A stretch of DNA of 64,000 nucleotides, taken from positions 8,788,001 through 8,852,000 of the forward strand of contig CM050672.1 in assembly GCA_027574665.1 (NCBI GenBank). The letters are read 5' to 3'. The notes under the pieces were generated by a model. The model had not been told where the DNA came from. It saw only the letters and a list, made by a program, of their open reading frames with translations, and did no database searches. Source of the DNA: Rhynochetos jubatus. Lineage: Eukaryota; Chordata; Aves; Eurypygiformes; Rhynochetidae. Position numbers and translations under genes: made by a program. Shown in pieces: positions 37,754 through 51,500 of the stretch (positions are counted from its first letter, which is position 1; each line of letters starts with the position of its first letter).

Positions 37754-38153
37754 AGAGATGGGAGTGATAAAGCCTGGAGCTGTTTCAGGGAAAGATCAAC
37801 ATCCAGCCCCACACGCACGCCTGCCCGGCCCCGCGCGGCACGGCCACTTCTGGAGGCTCGGGGTTCAGAGGGAACCCAGGTACTGGAAGCACGGTGCCGA
37901 TCGGGGACGCTGCTTAAGGGCCCTCGCCTGGGATCGAACGGTGGCTGCGGCCGAGGAGCGGGATGGCCACGGTGGCACCGTGCTTGGGGAGGTCGCGATG
38001 GGCTCTGCACCCCAGCACCGTGCTCCTGCCGGGAGCTCGACCCCTGCCATGCTCCCAGGGCCTCGGAGCGTCTCCAAGCTCATGGCACTTCCCGGGAACT
38101 TGGGACGTGCCCTGTCAAACAACCTGGCTGCAGCCTGGCTGTAGGCTCATGAC

Positions 38154-41100
38154 ACTCGGATGGGTTGGTTTTTTTGTCTCATTCCATAAGGCTGGAAACT
38201 TTGCCCTGGCGTCTAGGGAGCATCTCGCCTGCCCTGAGCTTGGGGGTAGAGTCAACTTTCCATCGCCCTGCACTGCTAAGTCCCTCTGAGGCAGCAAAAC
38301 CCTGTGGGGAGGGGGTGGGGGGAGGAGCTGGAGGTTCGCAGTACCTCCAGCGAAATGAAAGGCATTAATTTTATGCCTTTTATTTGGGAAAAAAGAACCA
38401 GCTCTGAGATCTGGCAACAGGCGGGTTTCCCAAAGCCTTTGGCCAAGCCAGTGGCCGGGATAACAGCCCGCGGCCACTCGCGCCAGCCCAGCCACCCCGT
38501 CGCCCGTCTCCTGGGCGAGTAGGCGCCCAGGCGTGCGGGCGGGCGCTCCCTCTCTGCCTCAGCCCTCTCTGCCAGCTCACCTGCCCTCACCTGCTACCCC
38601 TGCCACGTCAGTGACCCCCAAGCTCCTTGCAAGCCCAACACCAGACACTGCCCGCGCCTCACCCGCGCCTGCCCCAGCCCGGAGCGCCGGGCCGCCGGGG
38701 CCGTGTTTTGCGGCCTGAACCACCCCGTTCTCCCTCCCAAGCAGAAAAGAGCCCTGAACCAGACATCCTGCACTGGAGGGGAAAGTTGATGTCTCATAAG
38801 TGTTTGTAGCCTCCCCAAGTGAGAATAAACCGTTTGCTGTAGGTTATAGCACTTTGTTTCTAGAGTTTTGATGGTTTGGTTTAATTTTCACTGTAGAAAA
38901 TGGTCAAGAAGGTGGGCTGTTCCGGGTTTACACCTCAACATGAGGAGTTACTTTGGACCAGAACAATTAGAAATGTGTTATTTAGCAATTTTGAGACCCG
39001 CTGCTCCTCCCTTTCGGAAGCGATTTCAGTTAATACATCTCCACACTGAACGGCCCATGAGTGTGTGCGAGATCAGTAACTTCCCACCTGTAAAACCAAG
39101 CAGGTGGGATCCGGAGGTGGGTTATTTCAGGCTCTTGCGCATGGCACAGTGAGCCTGAGCCAAGCGGAGCCCAGCCCTGCGTGGAGGAATTCACTGCCCA
39201 GACTCCATCTTCCCTGTGCCTTGGCCAAGCATCGTTATCTGGGTTCAATTGAAGTGTAATTGGCAACATGTTTTTCTAGGATTACACTTCATCACGGACA
39301 GAGCGGGGCCCCCCAAAACCCGCTTCTCTGGTAATTGGATACGTTTTCTGGCCTGTGCCCCTGGAGGGTCGGGGAGAATGGCCCCAGTGACCCTCAGGGG
39401 ATTGTGGGGGCCGACTGAATCCCCCCCAGGAATAGCTGTGTCCCGGAGCAGCCCAAGTGGAGTTGGCGTTGAGCCTTGTGCAGGTCTCACCAATGGAAAT
39501 GCCAGAGGAGGATTAAAGGGGCTTTGCTGCCTGCACGGGAGCCAGGTCTCAGTGAGCATCGCCCATGTCTTGTGGGCCGGAGTGGGTGGACCCACCCCGC
39601 TGTGGACACGGGGTGCTGCCGAGGACAGGGAGACGGGGACTAGGAGCAGAGATGGACTTTCTGCTGCCTGCTCGCCCCTTGCTGCGTGGCTGGGCGAGCT
39701 ATTCCCACAGCAAACTTTCCTGTGGTGACAGAGCCTGGCGCCAAGCACAGAGCTACCAACGGTGGGTGATCAACCTCTGCCCGGAGCCGATCTGAGCGTC
39801 CCCAGAGAGCTCTGGGCTTTGCCACGGCCAAGCCAGGGAATTATTAGAGGGAATCTTTCCCCAGGCCCAGAATCATCAACCCTACCCTAGCGTTCCAGGC
39901 CGTTTCCCCTCCTGCACGGTCTCGGAGAGCTCAGCAAGCCATGCTGCAGTGCCTGTCCCCATCCCCAGGACCCCTGCGAGACCCTCTGGGACTCAAGGCT
40001 GGCGAGAGCCGTCCCCCGTGACGGCTGGCTGAGCTCTGTGTGGTGGGAGCTGTTTCCAGAGGGTGGGTGTCACGAGGACGGGACTAAGCCATCCCTCACA
40101 CCCAGCACTAATTGGCTCCCCCGCTTCGGAGGCCAAGGAGTAAGTGAGCTGCGAAGATTGATGTCCCTGCTCCGCAGCAGGAAAACCTCTTCGGGCCAGG
40201 GTGAGGGTGGACCCCTGCCAGGGCCCTGGGATTGCCCAGGTTTGCCTGTGCCAGCCCACTCTGGGGGTGAAGGGCCCCAGTGCAAGGTTCCCTAGGGGGG
40301 TGGCAGGACAGCCACCAACCCCCCTCCCATTCTGGGACCACTGCCGCTCCCTCCCCTCCCTCCCACTCAGCTCTGGGAAATGTCCCCAGAGAGCGGCCAG
40401 CTGTGAAAAGCTGCAGCAGCTGGAATGTGGGAGGGAGGGAGGGCTAGCTGCTGGGAAGGCAGGAGCAGGACTATCTGTTACCTCCCTGTGAACTGACACC
40501 TCTGGTTTAACCCTGTGCGTGCCTGGAATGCCCTGTCTGCACCTCTTCAGTCAACATCACCTCCTAACCTCAGGTCCCACCGCTGGCTGCCAGAGCCACG
40601 GCTTTGATTCCAAAAGCAGAGGCCTCGCAGGGATGCCGGACGGGATTCCTGGCTGCAGCTCTGCGGACAGGCTGTCTTGTTCTGTGGCTAAGCAGAGGGA
40701 TTCATTGCAGGCGGGAGAATCCTGCAGGGCTCTTGGGAGGCGACGTGGGATGGAAGCGTGTAGGTACGAATACAGTATCACCTCCGCGTTTTGTCAGATC
40801 TGGAGCGCGGCCAGGAGAGGATTGTTTTCCATGGCTCCGCTCCAAGCCAGAGGCACCACAATTGTTAACTTCCCCCCACTTCCCCGGCCCACGCAATGTG
40901 GAGCCGGCCCAGCCGACTGCTAGGGGCAGGCCAGGGGAGGGAAAAACATTTTCCCACAAACCCGTGGCCTCACCCTTCCCCGGGCAGGGACAAGGCAGAT
41001 CCTGCGTCTGCTTGGGGCGCGACTAAAACTCGGCGCTACCCTGGCCGCCCTGGCACGGCTGTCTGTGTCCTCACACCCGTCGCCCCGCGGCAGGGCTGTG

Positions 41101-44100
41101 CCCGGCCTTGCCGCCGTGGCCAGGAATGCTGCTCAGCTTGGGCGGCTGTGCAAACCCCGTGGGATGGGGCACCGTGCGGCTGCACCATCCAGGCCTGTAG
41201 CCAGGACACCTCGGAGATGCTGCTGCCTCTGCAAGAGCTTCTGGTCCAGAAGATGGTGTTTGTGCCCCTGAGCCCAGGGCAAGGCTGGGACCTGCAGCCA
41301 TGGGTGTCAGGGTAAGGTGGCTCTGTCCCTGCGTCCCCAGGTCAGTGGGGCTGGAGGACAGCCAGCGATAGGATCACCTTGACTGTTAGTGCGAGATTAC
41401 GTCAGCGTCCTAGTCCTGACTGCCCTTGACATGCCTCAGTTTCCCCACCCTGAATGATGCTGATGCACTGGGCTCTCATGGAGGAGCAGCGATGGGTGCT
41501 AACTCCTGGTCCCCCAGCCCTGCTGACAGAGGGGACACTGGCTCACCCGGGAGCCCAGACTGGGGTCAGGGAGAGCCCAGAAGAAACTTTCTGTCAGCGG
41601 ACGCTGACCTGCTCCTCTCCTGTGTGTGGGACGTGGGCAGGGTGATGCAGATAGGGTGGGCTGCTGCGGGCCAGGCCAGGCTGCGGGAACGCTGCAGCCC
41701 CCCATGCTGCAGTGGAGCCTTGGCTCTCGGCTGAGCCGACCCCAGAGGTGCCAGCCCTGCTCCCATCTCTGGGCGTTGGCAGGACACGGCCGGCCCCGAG
41801 GCTGCACCGCTGCTAAAACAAGGAGAGCTGGGATGAGAAAACCCATCCCTGGTGGAGCCAGGCCCAGGCCTTCCCCTGGGGCCAGTCCCCAGGGCTCTGG
41901 GGAACACAACGCCTTGTTTGCAACTTGGCCTGCACCCGCGCCCTTCCCCTACGCAGCCCCAAACACCAACCCTTCCCAAGGCCTGCTCTCCCCCTTCCCG
42001 TGGCGATGCTCACGGGCCAGGCCTCTTCCCATGGACCCTGGGAGAGCCCAAGCTGGCCGATGGCTTCACCGCGTGTTCAGTGCGTGTGCAGGGATCCTGC
42101 GAGCAGACCCAAACAAGCCGGGCTGGAGCCCCTGCCCCTCCGCCCTGCCCGCAGCGCACCAGCCCGCAGCCTTTCTTCCCTAACCACTTCAAACCGCCGT
42201 TTCTTCTGGAGCCACAACAAGGCACACTTTGTAAAGCAAATGAGTAAACAGCAACTTTCGGCTTAAAAGGAAAACAAGGGGGAGGGACTGGTTTTAATTA
42301 CTGGGTTTTAAAAGGGCTTTATTCGGTTAATTGCTTTCTGTTGTAAGATGTTTCGAGCAGCCCTGGTTCTGGGGTGCTGCTGCTGCCCAGATGGCACTGC
42401 AGAGGTAATGACAGCGTGTTCGATCGCCGCTTGGTACCCCAGGGCCTGTAACAGTCACAGACACTGCCCCGAGCCCTCGCGGCCCCTTGGAAATGACACG
42501 AGGCACCGAGTTTTGCTCAGACATGGCCAGTGGTTTGGCATGTCCCACTCACATCCCTTCCAGAGGAGCAGGGGAAGAGCGATCCGCACGCACACACAAG
42601 CCTCTGCAGCATCTCCGCTCGAGTTCCCCAACGGCCTACTTGCCGTTGATTGCCTTGGCTGCAGCGGTACCGACCGAGGCCGGGGAGGAGCCAGCGTTGG
42701 TGTGAGGTGCTACGCTCAGCCCATCCGACGGGGCTCCTGCCCGCCGAAGAGGGGGGAGCGACAGTGCCGCAGGGTCTGGCACGGCAGTCGGTGTGCGTGT
42801 AGGCATGTGAACACAGACGTGTGCGTGCGGCGCGGTGCAGCCGTGCGAAACCGATCCCAACTGTGTCCCTGACGCTCACAACCAGCTTGGAAGATACACT
42901 AAGTCCGGGTGGAGACAGGAGGAATCAAAATAAAGAGCCAGCCAAGAGGTGCATGACAGGACCTGTCGCAGAAACGCCACCAGCGCAGAGCTGTGAAGCT
43001 GCCCCGGACGGCACGGGAAGGGACAGGGAGAGGGGGCTGTGGGAGACTTCTCCGAGTGCATCAGCCTCAGGAGGGGAAGAGTGAGGAACGGCGATGGAGC
43101 AGGAACGGCTTTGGGCTCACGCTGTGCGGAGCTGGCAGGGAGCCCCAGAAAGCCCTGTGGCCCCTCACTGCAGCCCAGGCCCTGCAGCGCTTCCCATCAG
43201 GCCCCAGTGAGCGGGTGGCTCGGGGTCCATGGAAGGGAAGATGGAAGCAGGTTTGTTAGCAGGCATGGCGCTCTCAGAAGCGCGTGCTCTCTCCTCCCCT
43301 GTCAGCCTAGAAATACCGCGAGGGAGTGCACACGTGAAGAAACAGGGCCAGGGAGGCTCCTTCGAACAGGGACAGGGATCGTCTGCCCCTTCACACACCA
43401 GCCAGCGTCTGGTGGCGCAGCGAAGACAAGCTGCAAGGAGGAGGGGAAGGGCACATCCAAAGGGCTCCAAACGGCTTCAAAGAGTGCCCAAAGGGCTTCC
43501 AAAGGGCATCTGAAGGGCTTCCAAAGCGCTTCCAAAGGCTGTCCAAAGGGCATCTGAAGGGCTTCCAGAGCCACCAGCCCTCAGCCACAGAGTCCCCGGG
43601 CTCAGGGATCGCTCCAAGTTCAGGGCTGGCCCAGGGGGAAGCCACAGTGCTGCCATTCCCTCCGGCACGGAAAGCTCCTGGCTTTCCCCACATGCGTGGC
43701 TGCTCCCCGCCAAGAGCCCCCCCAGGCCCACACTGGTGTTTTCCATGCAGCTGCTTCCCCAAAACACGGGCAGGAGAACGCGTGGACTGCAGGACGGGGG
43801 GAATCACCCAGCCACAGTGAGCGGTGCTGGGAAGCGGCGCTGGCAGGGGCTGTGCCCACGGCAGCAGTGTGCCCCGCTCCCGTCGCAGCAGGGGGGCCGT
43901 GCCTGCCAGCAGCAGCAGCTGGTGATGAATGCTCACTTTCTCTAACTGAATAGCAGGAAGTTCAATCTTGTTTCTTTGCCTCTCGGGCTGGCAGCGGGAA
44001 CAATTGCCCACCTGTGGCACCACCCCGGGGATATAAATAAGGAACCAACCACAATGCTGCCGGAGGAACGCACTGCGTTCCCAGACCCCCCACCAGACTC

Positions 44101-47100
44101 TACACCGTATCGCGCACCCACGCAAGAGAGAGGTGTCTGCTGCGGTGGGCATGCAGGCTGCACTGCACGTCTCCCAGCAGCCGTGCCGGCAGGATGGTGT
44201 GGGAATGGGAGGCAGGGCGATGGGAGCGAACACGCAGGGAGCACGCAGAGCACAGCCATGACATGCAGGGAGATGCATGTGTGAACGGGCTGCTGCTGCA
44301 AGGAGCAGCAAGCGCACGCGCACAGCCCCATGAGAGCGTGTACAGCCACGCAGGTGCTCTTGGGTGACACGTGCCACCGCGAGACTAAACACTAGACGCT
44401 TCGCAGCGGCTGGGGTGGCCGGTGCTCCCATCCGGTGCGCTGGGCTTGTCCTGCGGCTGCCCTGCATCCCCAGCACCCCATGCAGGCAGGTGCAGAGCAA
44501 ATGGGTGCTGGTGGCTGCCCCGCGCGCTCCCTCTCCTCCTCGCTTTCCCTGTTCGCCAAGCGCTTTGCCAGACAGGCTGGAAAGCTGTGAGCTCCTTCCT
44601 GGAGCTGCGCCTTCCCTCCCTGCCACCCAACGTGCTTCCCCACCGGCACTCACACCATCAGTTCACAGCTGGGCCCAGCGCTCCCGTTGGGATGCTCCCC
44701 AGGCAATGGCCACGGCAGCTGGGCCAAAGCCGACAGTGGCTGCAGCTGGAGGAAGCCCAGCTGAGGACAAGGATGCAGGAAGTCGGCTGCGAGTGGTGCA
44801 GACCCTCCGTGCGTGGCGGCGGGAGGGCTGTGGGAGACACCGACGCACACGCACACAGAGGCCGACGTTGTTGCCGCGAGAGGAAATTATTAACTTGCTG
44901 GGAATAAAGTCGGCAGCAAGTCAAAACCCCCATGTCCTCCCAAAGCACCCTCCCCACAAGCAGCCCTGTCGCCTCTGTACTGAGAGAAGCGCCTGCCACG
45001 AGGTGTCTGTCTGGGCACCACGTCCCCATGCTGGGATGAGATGCGGCCTGGCCTCCGCTCCAGACGCTGGGACCCCTCGCTCCCCCCGCGGGACTCGGGT
45101 GCCCTGACCCCACGCTCCCCAGCCCCGTGGCAGGAGGGCGGGACATGGCCGCGGCCCCTCCCGGACAGCCCGTTCTCGGTCTCTCTGGTAACAGCCATGG
45201 CGCAAATGCTGCTTCCCTGTTTGTTTTTCCTGCCGGGGGGGCCGCGGCCTCCCTTCCTTTGGCTCCCCGAGCGGGAGCCGGGGTATTCAGGGCTTGGCAG
45301 CCTGAATGAAGCCAGATCCCTGGACACATTCCTGTGGAGTTTTTTTTCCTTCCCTTTTTCTCTTTATCCCCCCCCGCTTCTCCCTCACTTGGCACAAGCT
45401 AAAGGATTCAAAAGGAAGCCAGGCTTGGCAGACACAGGGGGAGGAGGGAGTGGGGAGATGAAAGAAGGCCTCTCTCCAGCTTTCTCTTCCAGTTCCCACA
45501 CTCAGCCCGGCGCTGGGAGCTCCTAATGATTCCCAGCCGCACCTGGAGGAGGTCGCCCGGCCACCGAGGAAGTGGAGGCCTGTTTAAACAGCCAGCAGGA
45601 AAGGCCCCCGTCACCCCAGCCGTGCTCTGCAGGGTGGCCCCGCTGGTCCCCAGCCTGGTCACCCCGGGTGACAAGGTGCCAGCGATGGCCACCCTGCTGT
45701 GGCATCCGAGATGGCAGCCCTGCCTCGGCACCCCAGGTGGCAGCCCCACCTCATGAGCATCACAGTGCCCAGGATGACGACTCCACCTCAGCACCGCACT
45801 GGCGCTTGGAGACACAGTGTCCCATGCCAGAGCTGGCGCTGAGCCATTCCCGGCTTGGGGGGCTCCAAGCAGCTGCCCTTCCCCATAGAGGACATACCCC
45901 AGGAGGTCGTGGGTTGGGGATGGCCACTGGGGCTGCACAGAGGCAGAGATGCCCACTCACGCACTCCCCACACGCAGACCTGAAGGGGAAGGAACAACAG
46001 GCGGCATGGCAGGAGGGAGTGATGCCACGCGGAGCACGTTGGCACACAAAGGACGGGACGGCTGCGAGGGGATGGCCATGCGAGGGGATGGCCATGCGAG
46101 GGCAGGACTGCTGCCATCGTCGCACCCTCCCGCCGCACCGCACAGCCCTTCGCGCCCTCTCGTGGCACCCGCTCGGCACCACAACAGTCCCCGTCCCTGT
46201 CCCCACGCCGTGGTGGCAGAACCGGGCCCGCCCTTCCCCGGGGCAAACGCATCCCCACCGACATGGGCCCGAATTTCCAGCCCACGCGGCCGCTTTCAGC
46301 CGTGCACATTCCCGAGAGATGCAGCCCGAAAGGCAGCGCCGGGGAGCCCGGGTTCCCTCCAAGGGCAGTGGGAGCAGATTGTCCCTCATCTATCCCAGGG
46401 TTCCGCAAGTAAAGACCTGCCGATCCTTGCTCGGGGCATTGCTGCCCCGGGTACCGTTTTTCACCGCAGTGGCGTGGTTGACGCAAGCGTTTTGGGGGGA
46501 GCAGCATTGGCCCCGCTGCCAGCCCGTCTCCCCCCCCTCCCAACAGCTTGCTGTCTGTCGAGGGGGAAAGCGCTGCTCCCGGACCATGGCCATGGTGACA
46601 AGGACACGGTCGAGTGTGGGCCGGCTCCGGCTGTGGGTTCCACTGGCTGGTGAGACGTGAGCTCCCACCAAGTAAAGTTTAACAATTCAGAGCCAGTCCC
46701 AGCCTCCACATCTCCTTGTGACAGGGAGAAGGGATAACTGTGCAGTTTGCCCAAAGGGAAAAGGCACGAGTCCCAGCCTGGGTGCAGGACAGCTGGATGC
46801 TGTCCTTGTAGATTTTATGTGCGGTGTTGGGGTTTTTTAAAAACACTAATGCCCGTCTCCTCTCAAGTCATTCCATCAGAAAACCCGGCACCGGCTCTGC
46901 CTGGCTTACAGAGGGTGGGACTGACCATCGCTCCTTGGCAGGTACAGCCATCCTTGCCTGGCACCAGTAGACCTCCCTGTGTCCTCCTCAGTGGGACTAC
47001 CAGCGCGCTGTCCGGCACAGTGCTGCCAGCCAAGCTCTCAAGTGCAGCCCTGGTAACAAAGCTTTCACTGCAGGAATGGGAAAACACCAGCGCAGAGCGA

Positions 47101-48009
47101 TCTCCTCATCACTCACCGGCCTGGGCAGAACTGGGAAGACGAAGTTGGTTTAAAGGACAAATCTCCAGGTGGGCACCAACTCATATTTGCTCTGTAGTTA
47201 CAAAACCTTTGCCCTCTTAAGTTTTACTCCAGCACAGTAACCACAGGGTTATTTCCACCAGCACAGGTAACAGCTATCCCAACAGCTACCCTCAGGACCA
47301 ACATCGAGCTGTGGAAACTGCTGGCTCCCAGACAGCGCTGGACAAGCCCCAGCTCTGGGGGAAGGAAGGAGTGGGGTGGAAGGTGGGTGTATTTACCCCA
47401 CTGACTCCTTCCGGCAAGGGGCCAGGCCTTAGACAGAAACCGTCTGGTGCATCTCCCAAGGAGCTGGCCCAGCATGGAGCTGCCTCTTGGCAGTGGGAGA
47501 CGCTGGCTTCCTGTGTCAGCGGGGCGAGAGCAGCTTCACACTCACTCCGTTGAGTCACAGCTTCGTTGGTGGCCTCCCCAGCGCAGGATGGCTGAGCCCA
47601 GCTGCCCTGGGGGAACCATTTTAGGCTCCGGTGACAGAGGCAGCAGTGAACACTGCTATAAATAGTGGTGTCAAAGGAATGAGATGGTCAGGCTGTTTGA
47701 ATCCTGGCACAGCCCCGCTGAGGCTGATAGCAAGTGCCCTTTGCTTGTTCTCTTGCCGCCAAGTCCTCTTATCTATTCTTCCAACTCGGGGTGTTTCTGT
47801 CACCCTGTCACCAGGTCCCCTGCCCTGACATTTTAGCCTCCTGGGATGGCTACAGGTCCCTACTCACATTTGTCGGCTGCTGTTCTGCACTCCAGAAAGG
47901 ATGTAAAACTAAAACACCATGGGGTTGTCGGGACAGCCCTTGTGCACTGGGACCTGCTGCTAAGCACACAGGCAGCACTGCAGGGATACGGGGTGCCACT
48001 GCACTGCAC
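38154..48009. other. HEYL-NT5C1A intergenic interval, left part
   Basis: About 10 kb in which I find no exon matching a known protein, no tRNA or rRNA and no clear mobile element. Open frames of up to 420 codons occur, but their residues are dominated by Pro/Ala/Gly/Arg from GC-rich sequence. Small items: a perfect 8-bp hairpin at 38358-38380, an A/T-richer block at about 38820-39060, and a minisatellite at 43445-43570. Confidence 0.55.
43445..43572. repeat. Minisatellite built on CCAAAGGGCTT
   Basis: About nine imperfect units of 12-18 bp (CCAAAGGGCTT, CCAAAGGGCATCTGAAGGGC). The block CATCTGAAGGGCTTCCA recurs about 40 bases apart. Confidence 0.85.
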
Positions 48010-48588
48010 TGCTTTTGGCTGGGATAGAGTTCACTGTCTTCACAGAACCTGGTGTGGGGCTACATTTTGGGTTTGTGCTCAAAACAGTGTTGCTAATTCA
48101 GGGATGTGTTCGCCATTGCTGAGCAGTGCTTACCCAGAGTCAAGGCCCTTTCTGCCTCCCACCCCACCCAGCAGCAAATGGGCTGGGGGTGCACAAGGAG
48201 TTGGGAGGCGATGCAGCTGGGCCAGCTGACCCCAACCTCAAGGGGACATTCCATACCCATGCCATCACGCTCAGCACATCAAAGTTGGGAAAAAGAAGGA
48301 AGGGGGAGGCATTTGGAGTGATGGTGCTTGTCTTGCCAAGTAACTGTTACACGTATGGAGCCCTGGAGATGGCTGAACACCTGCCTGCCAATGGGAAGGG
48401 GCGAGCGAATTCTTTAGTTTGCTTTGTGTGTGTGGTGTTTGCTTTACCCATTACACTGTCTTTATCTCAGCCCACGAATTTTCTCACTTTTACTCTTCTG
48501 ATTCTCTTCCCCATCCTACTGGGGGTGGGAAGGGGGGAGTGAGCTGCTGTGCGGTGCTTTGTTGCTGGCTGGGGTTAAACCATGGCAG
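48010..48588 (+). mobile_element. Solo LTR of an avian endogenous retrovirus
   Basis: A single LTR of a family abundant in birds, recognised from GGCTGGGATAGAGTTCACT at the left, AGTGCTTACCCAGAGTCAAG and GCTGGGGGTGCACAAGGAG in the middle, and CTGGGGTTAAACCATG at the right. The usual TATA and poly(A) positions look mutated. No gag, pol or env flanks it, so it is a recombination remnant. Exact ends and target duplication were not resolved. Confidence 0.8.
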
Positions 48589-51500
48589 GCACTCGCGAGC
48601 ACTCCTGGATTCCTACTGTTCTTCTGCAGGGATCTGGCATCATCCTCCAGACCTGACACTACCTCTGAATCATTCTGATCTGTCACAGCGACGGGGAAAC
48701 TGTGGCAGGGAGGTGTCATGACTTACCTTATGTACATGAGGGCCAGGAGAGCAGTCCACACTCTGTCCTCTGGTGACCCTGGTGTCATCAGGGGTGTCAC
48801 ATCAGGAAGTAGCACAAATTTGTGGGGTTAAATCCTGGATTTGCCATGAAAAGCAGTTCTTGCTCTTCAAAGGCCACGATTACCTTGTGCATAATGACAG
48901 CAGCTGAGTGGCAGCACAATTCTCCATCAGCTCTGCCTCCACTTTCTCCTCCTCCACATTCTTTATTTCAAAGCACACTTGTGGCAAAATCCTCCAATGC
49001 CTGATGAAGGAAAAAGCTTAGACGACAAGCAACAAAACCAAAACTTCAGGCTTGCAGCAAACCGACAAGACATCAGACCCAAGCGTACAAACCACCCCTT
49101 TCCCTCCCTGCGTGACCTTGGCCAATGTCTCTCCGTGACCCATTGGCTCCTGTGCCCCAGTGCCACCACCGGTCCCCAAGAGCAAGTCAAGGGCTTGGTC
49201 TTCACATGGACATCAGAGCAGCCCCTGGCTTTGGCACAGACACCCTGACCTCTCAGCGCTGGGTGGACCCACCTGGACTTTCGCTGGTGGAACATGGGCC
49301 TTATCAGTGCTGGAATTCCACGTTTCCTCCAGGTATCTGGTCAAAGAACACACAGGGTTGGGGATGGGCATTGGGAAGGCATTCCAGCAAGCAAGGCTGC
49401 GCAAGAGCACTCTCTGCTGAGGGTCAGCCATCCCTTAAACCAACATCCATGGCAGAGATGCTTCCCTGGGTCCTATGGACATTCCTCAGCTATATTTGGT
49501 GACGGAGAGAATTTGTTGCTTCCCCTTAACCCAGCCGTTCTCCTTACTGGCAGGGAGGAGCTAACGCCAGAACCGTGGTGTCACTGGTCAGATAAACCCG
49601 CTACTTCAGCAGCAATACATCTCTAAAAAGCTTTTGCTGCCTCCCACCTGCTGCCTGGGAGAAGATCAAGTTGACAAGAGTCTCCTGCCAGCTTGTATTT
49701 TTATCCAGGACTTCATCACAAGTCACGGCTACAGAAGAGCCTGTTCACGAAGCAGAGGGAGGAAGCTGTGTCACAGCACACCCCTCAGCTCTGGAATCCC
49801 ACCTCTCCCTGATGTCTCCAGTTCCCAGGGAGCTGCTTTTATCCCATGTTCTGAATTCCCTTAAATCCCCAAAGGCCCTTTTCCTTCTTGTCACCCCCAC
49901 CCCTTCCCCATGAAACCTGGGAGGTCCTCAGCAGGGACCCCAGACTCTCTTGCTGGCTGCACCAGGGAGCCAAAACACCCCTTGTGAGAATGTCTGCAGA
50001 GCACGCTGGGCTGGGACCAACAGAGTTTATTACAGAACAACACCCAGAGGGATGGCAGTAACAGGACCGCCTGGTCACAGGAACAACCGCCAGAGGACAA
50101 CGAAGCAAAACCACAGCAACAACACACAGCAGCAAAAGCCAGTGGTTGGACCCCGCAGCCCAAGAGGCACGACCACACTGGCCCGTCAGCGAGGGAGACG
50201 TGCCCAGCCCATGCAGCTGGCCCTGGGGACCGTGTTGCTCCCCAAGTCCGAGGGGGAGATCACGTGAGGAAAGTACACAGCCACAAATCCACATCTGCCA
50301 CTTGCAGTGATGGAGGAAAAAGAAAATGTAGGAAGCCAGGTGGATAAAAGCCAATGAGGCAGCCATTGCAGGAATGGAATCCACCCCGCAGGAAGGACAC
50401 CGGAGGTGCACAGGGAGGTCTAACTCACTTGGGGCCCATTTCCCGCGCCCCATGTCTCCCAGTGAGCCCCTAAGCTGCCCTGGCAGAGTCACTAAAAATC
50501 CTGCCCGCACTGTGCCCCTGCCCCCAGCTTGTCCCCAGCCCCCTGAGCATCTTAGGACCTGGAAAGGCAGCAGTGAAAGCTGCTCAGATCCAGGGTCCTG
50601 CCCCCAAATCACAACACAGCGCTTCCCTGGAGCTATCAGCACGGTCAGACAGGGCCTCTCTGCCTGCACACGCAGCCCTGCCAACACCCCTCCTCCGAAG
50701 CACACACCCTCCACAGCACCCGGGGTGGGCACTCATCCCAAGCTGGGCTTGGCTGGGCTTCCAGGCTGCAACCCTCAGGAATGACCTGCTGGGAGGCCGG
50801 CTGTCCTCCCCCTCCCAGCTGCCGAGGAGGTCTCCAAAGTACACTCTGGATCCTGATATCTGGGGTTCACGTTCAGGAGACAAGACCTTTGTATAACCCC
50901 ATGTACCAGCAGGTTGAGATACTCAGTTCTTTCCAGGCTCATTTTGTTTGGGTTTTAGACCTTCCTCCAAGGTGCTTGGCACCCCGGTGTGACAAAGAAC
51001 AGTCCGAACACAGAAGTGTTCAGGGTGGGGGGAAAACCTGTGCAATTTCCCTCTCACTGCTAGGGCGGGATGTAGCGCCACGCGCTGCTGGAGGCATCGC
51101 CAGCTCCTTCACGTGTTTGTCGAAGGTGTGATAACCCCAGCTCCAGCCTCGCTGGCAGAAGAGCTGAGCTGATTCAGCAGAAACCTTTGTGCAAAGCTGA
51201 GCTGGAAGCAGACACACCCTCAGGAAACTTCAGCCCACGGATATGGTGTTCATGGAGAACTACTACCTGGTAACCCTGGGCAGCCTTTGTATCCGGCCAC
51301 AGGCTGTGCTGCCGAAAAGAAAGAGAAAACCCCAAAGAAAGAAGCAATCTTGCATTTTTTCCTCCCAAGAGCGTCCTTTGGGTCGGGGCTTCGTGCTGAA
51401 ACGGTGACTGACTTTCCCACCGATTTTGGAGCAGCTCTCCAACTGGTTCTCTCTCCCAGTGTCACTCCCAGAGGTGTCTGTTGGAGGAAACGTCTGAGGA

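Noticed and set aside
43391-44653. 420-codon open frame on the minus strand
   Set aside because: No recognisable domain, biased composition, no splice context and part of it is a minisatellite.
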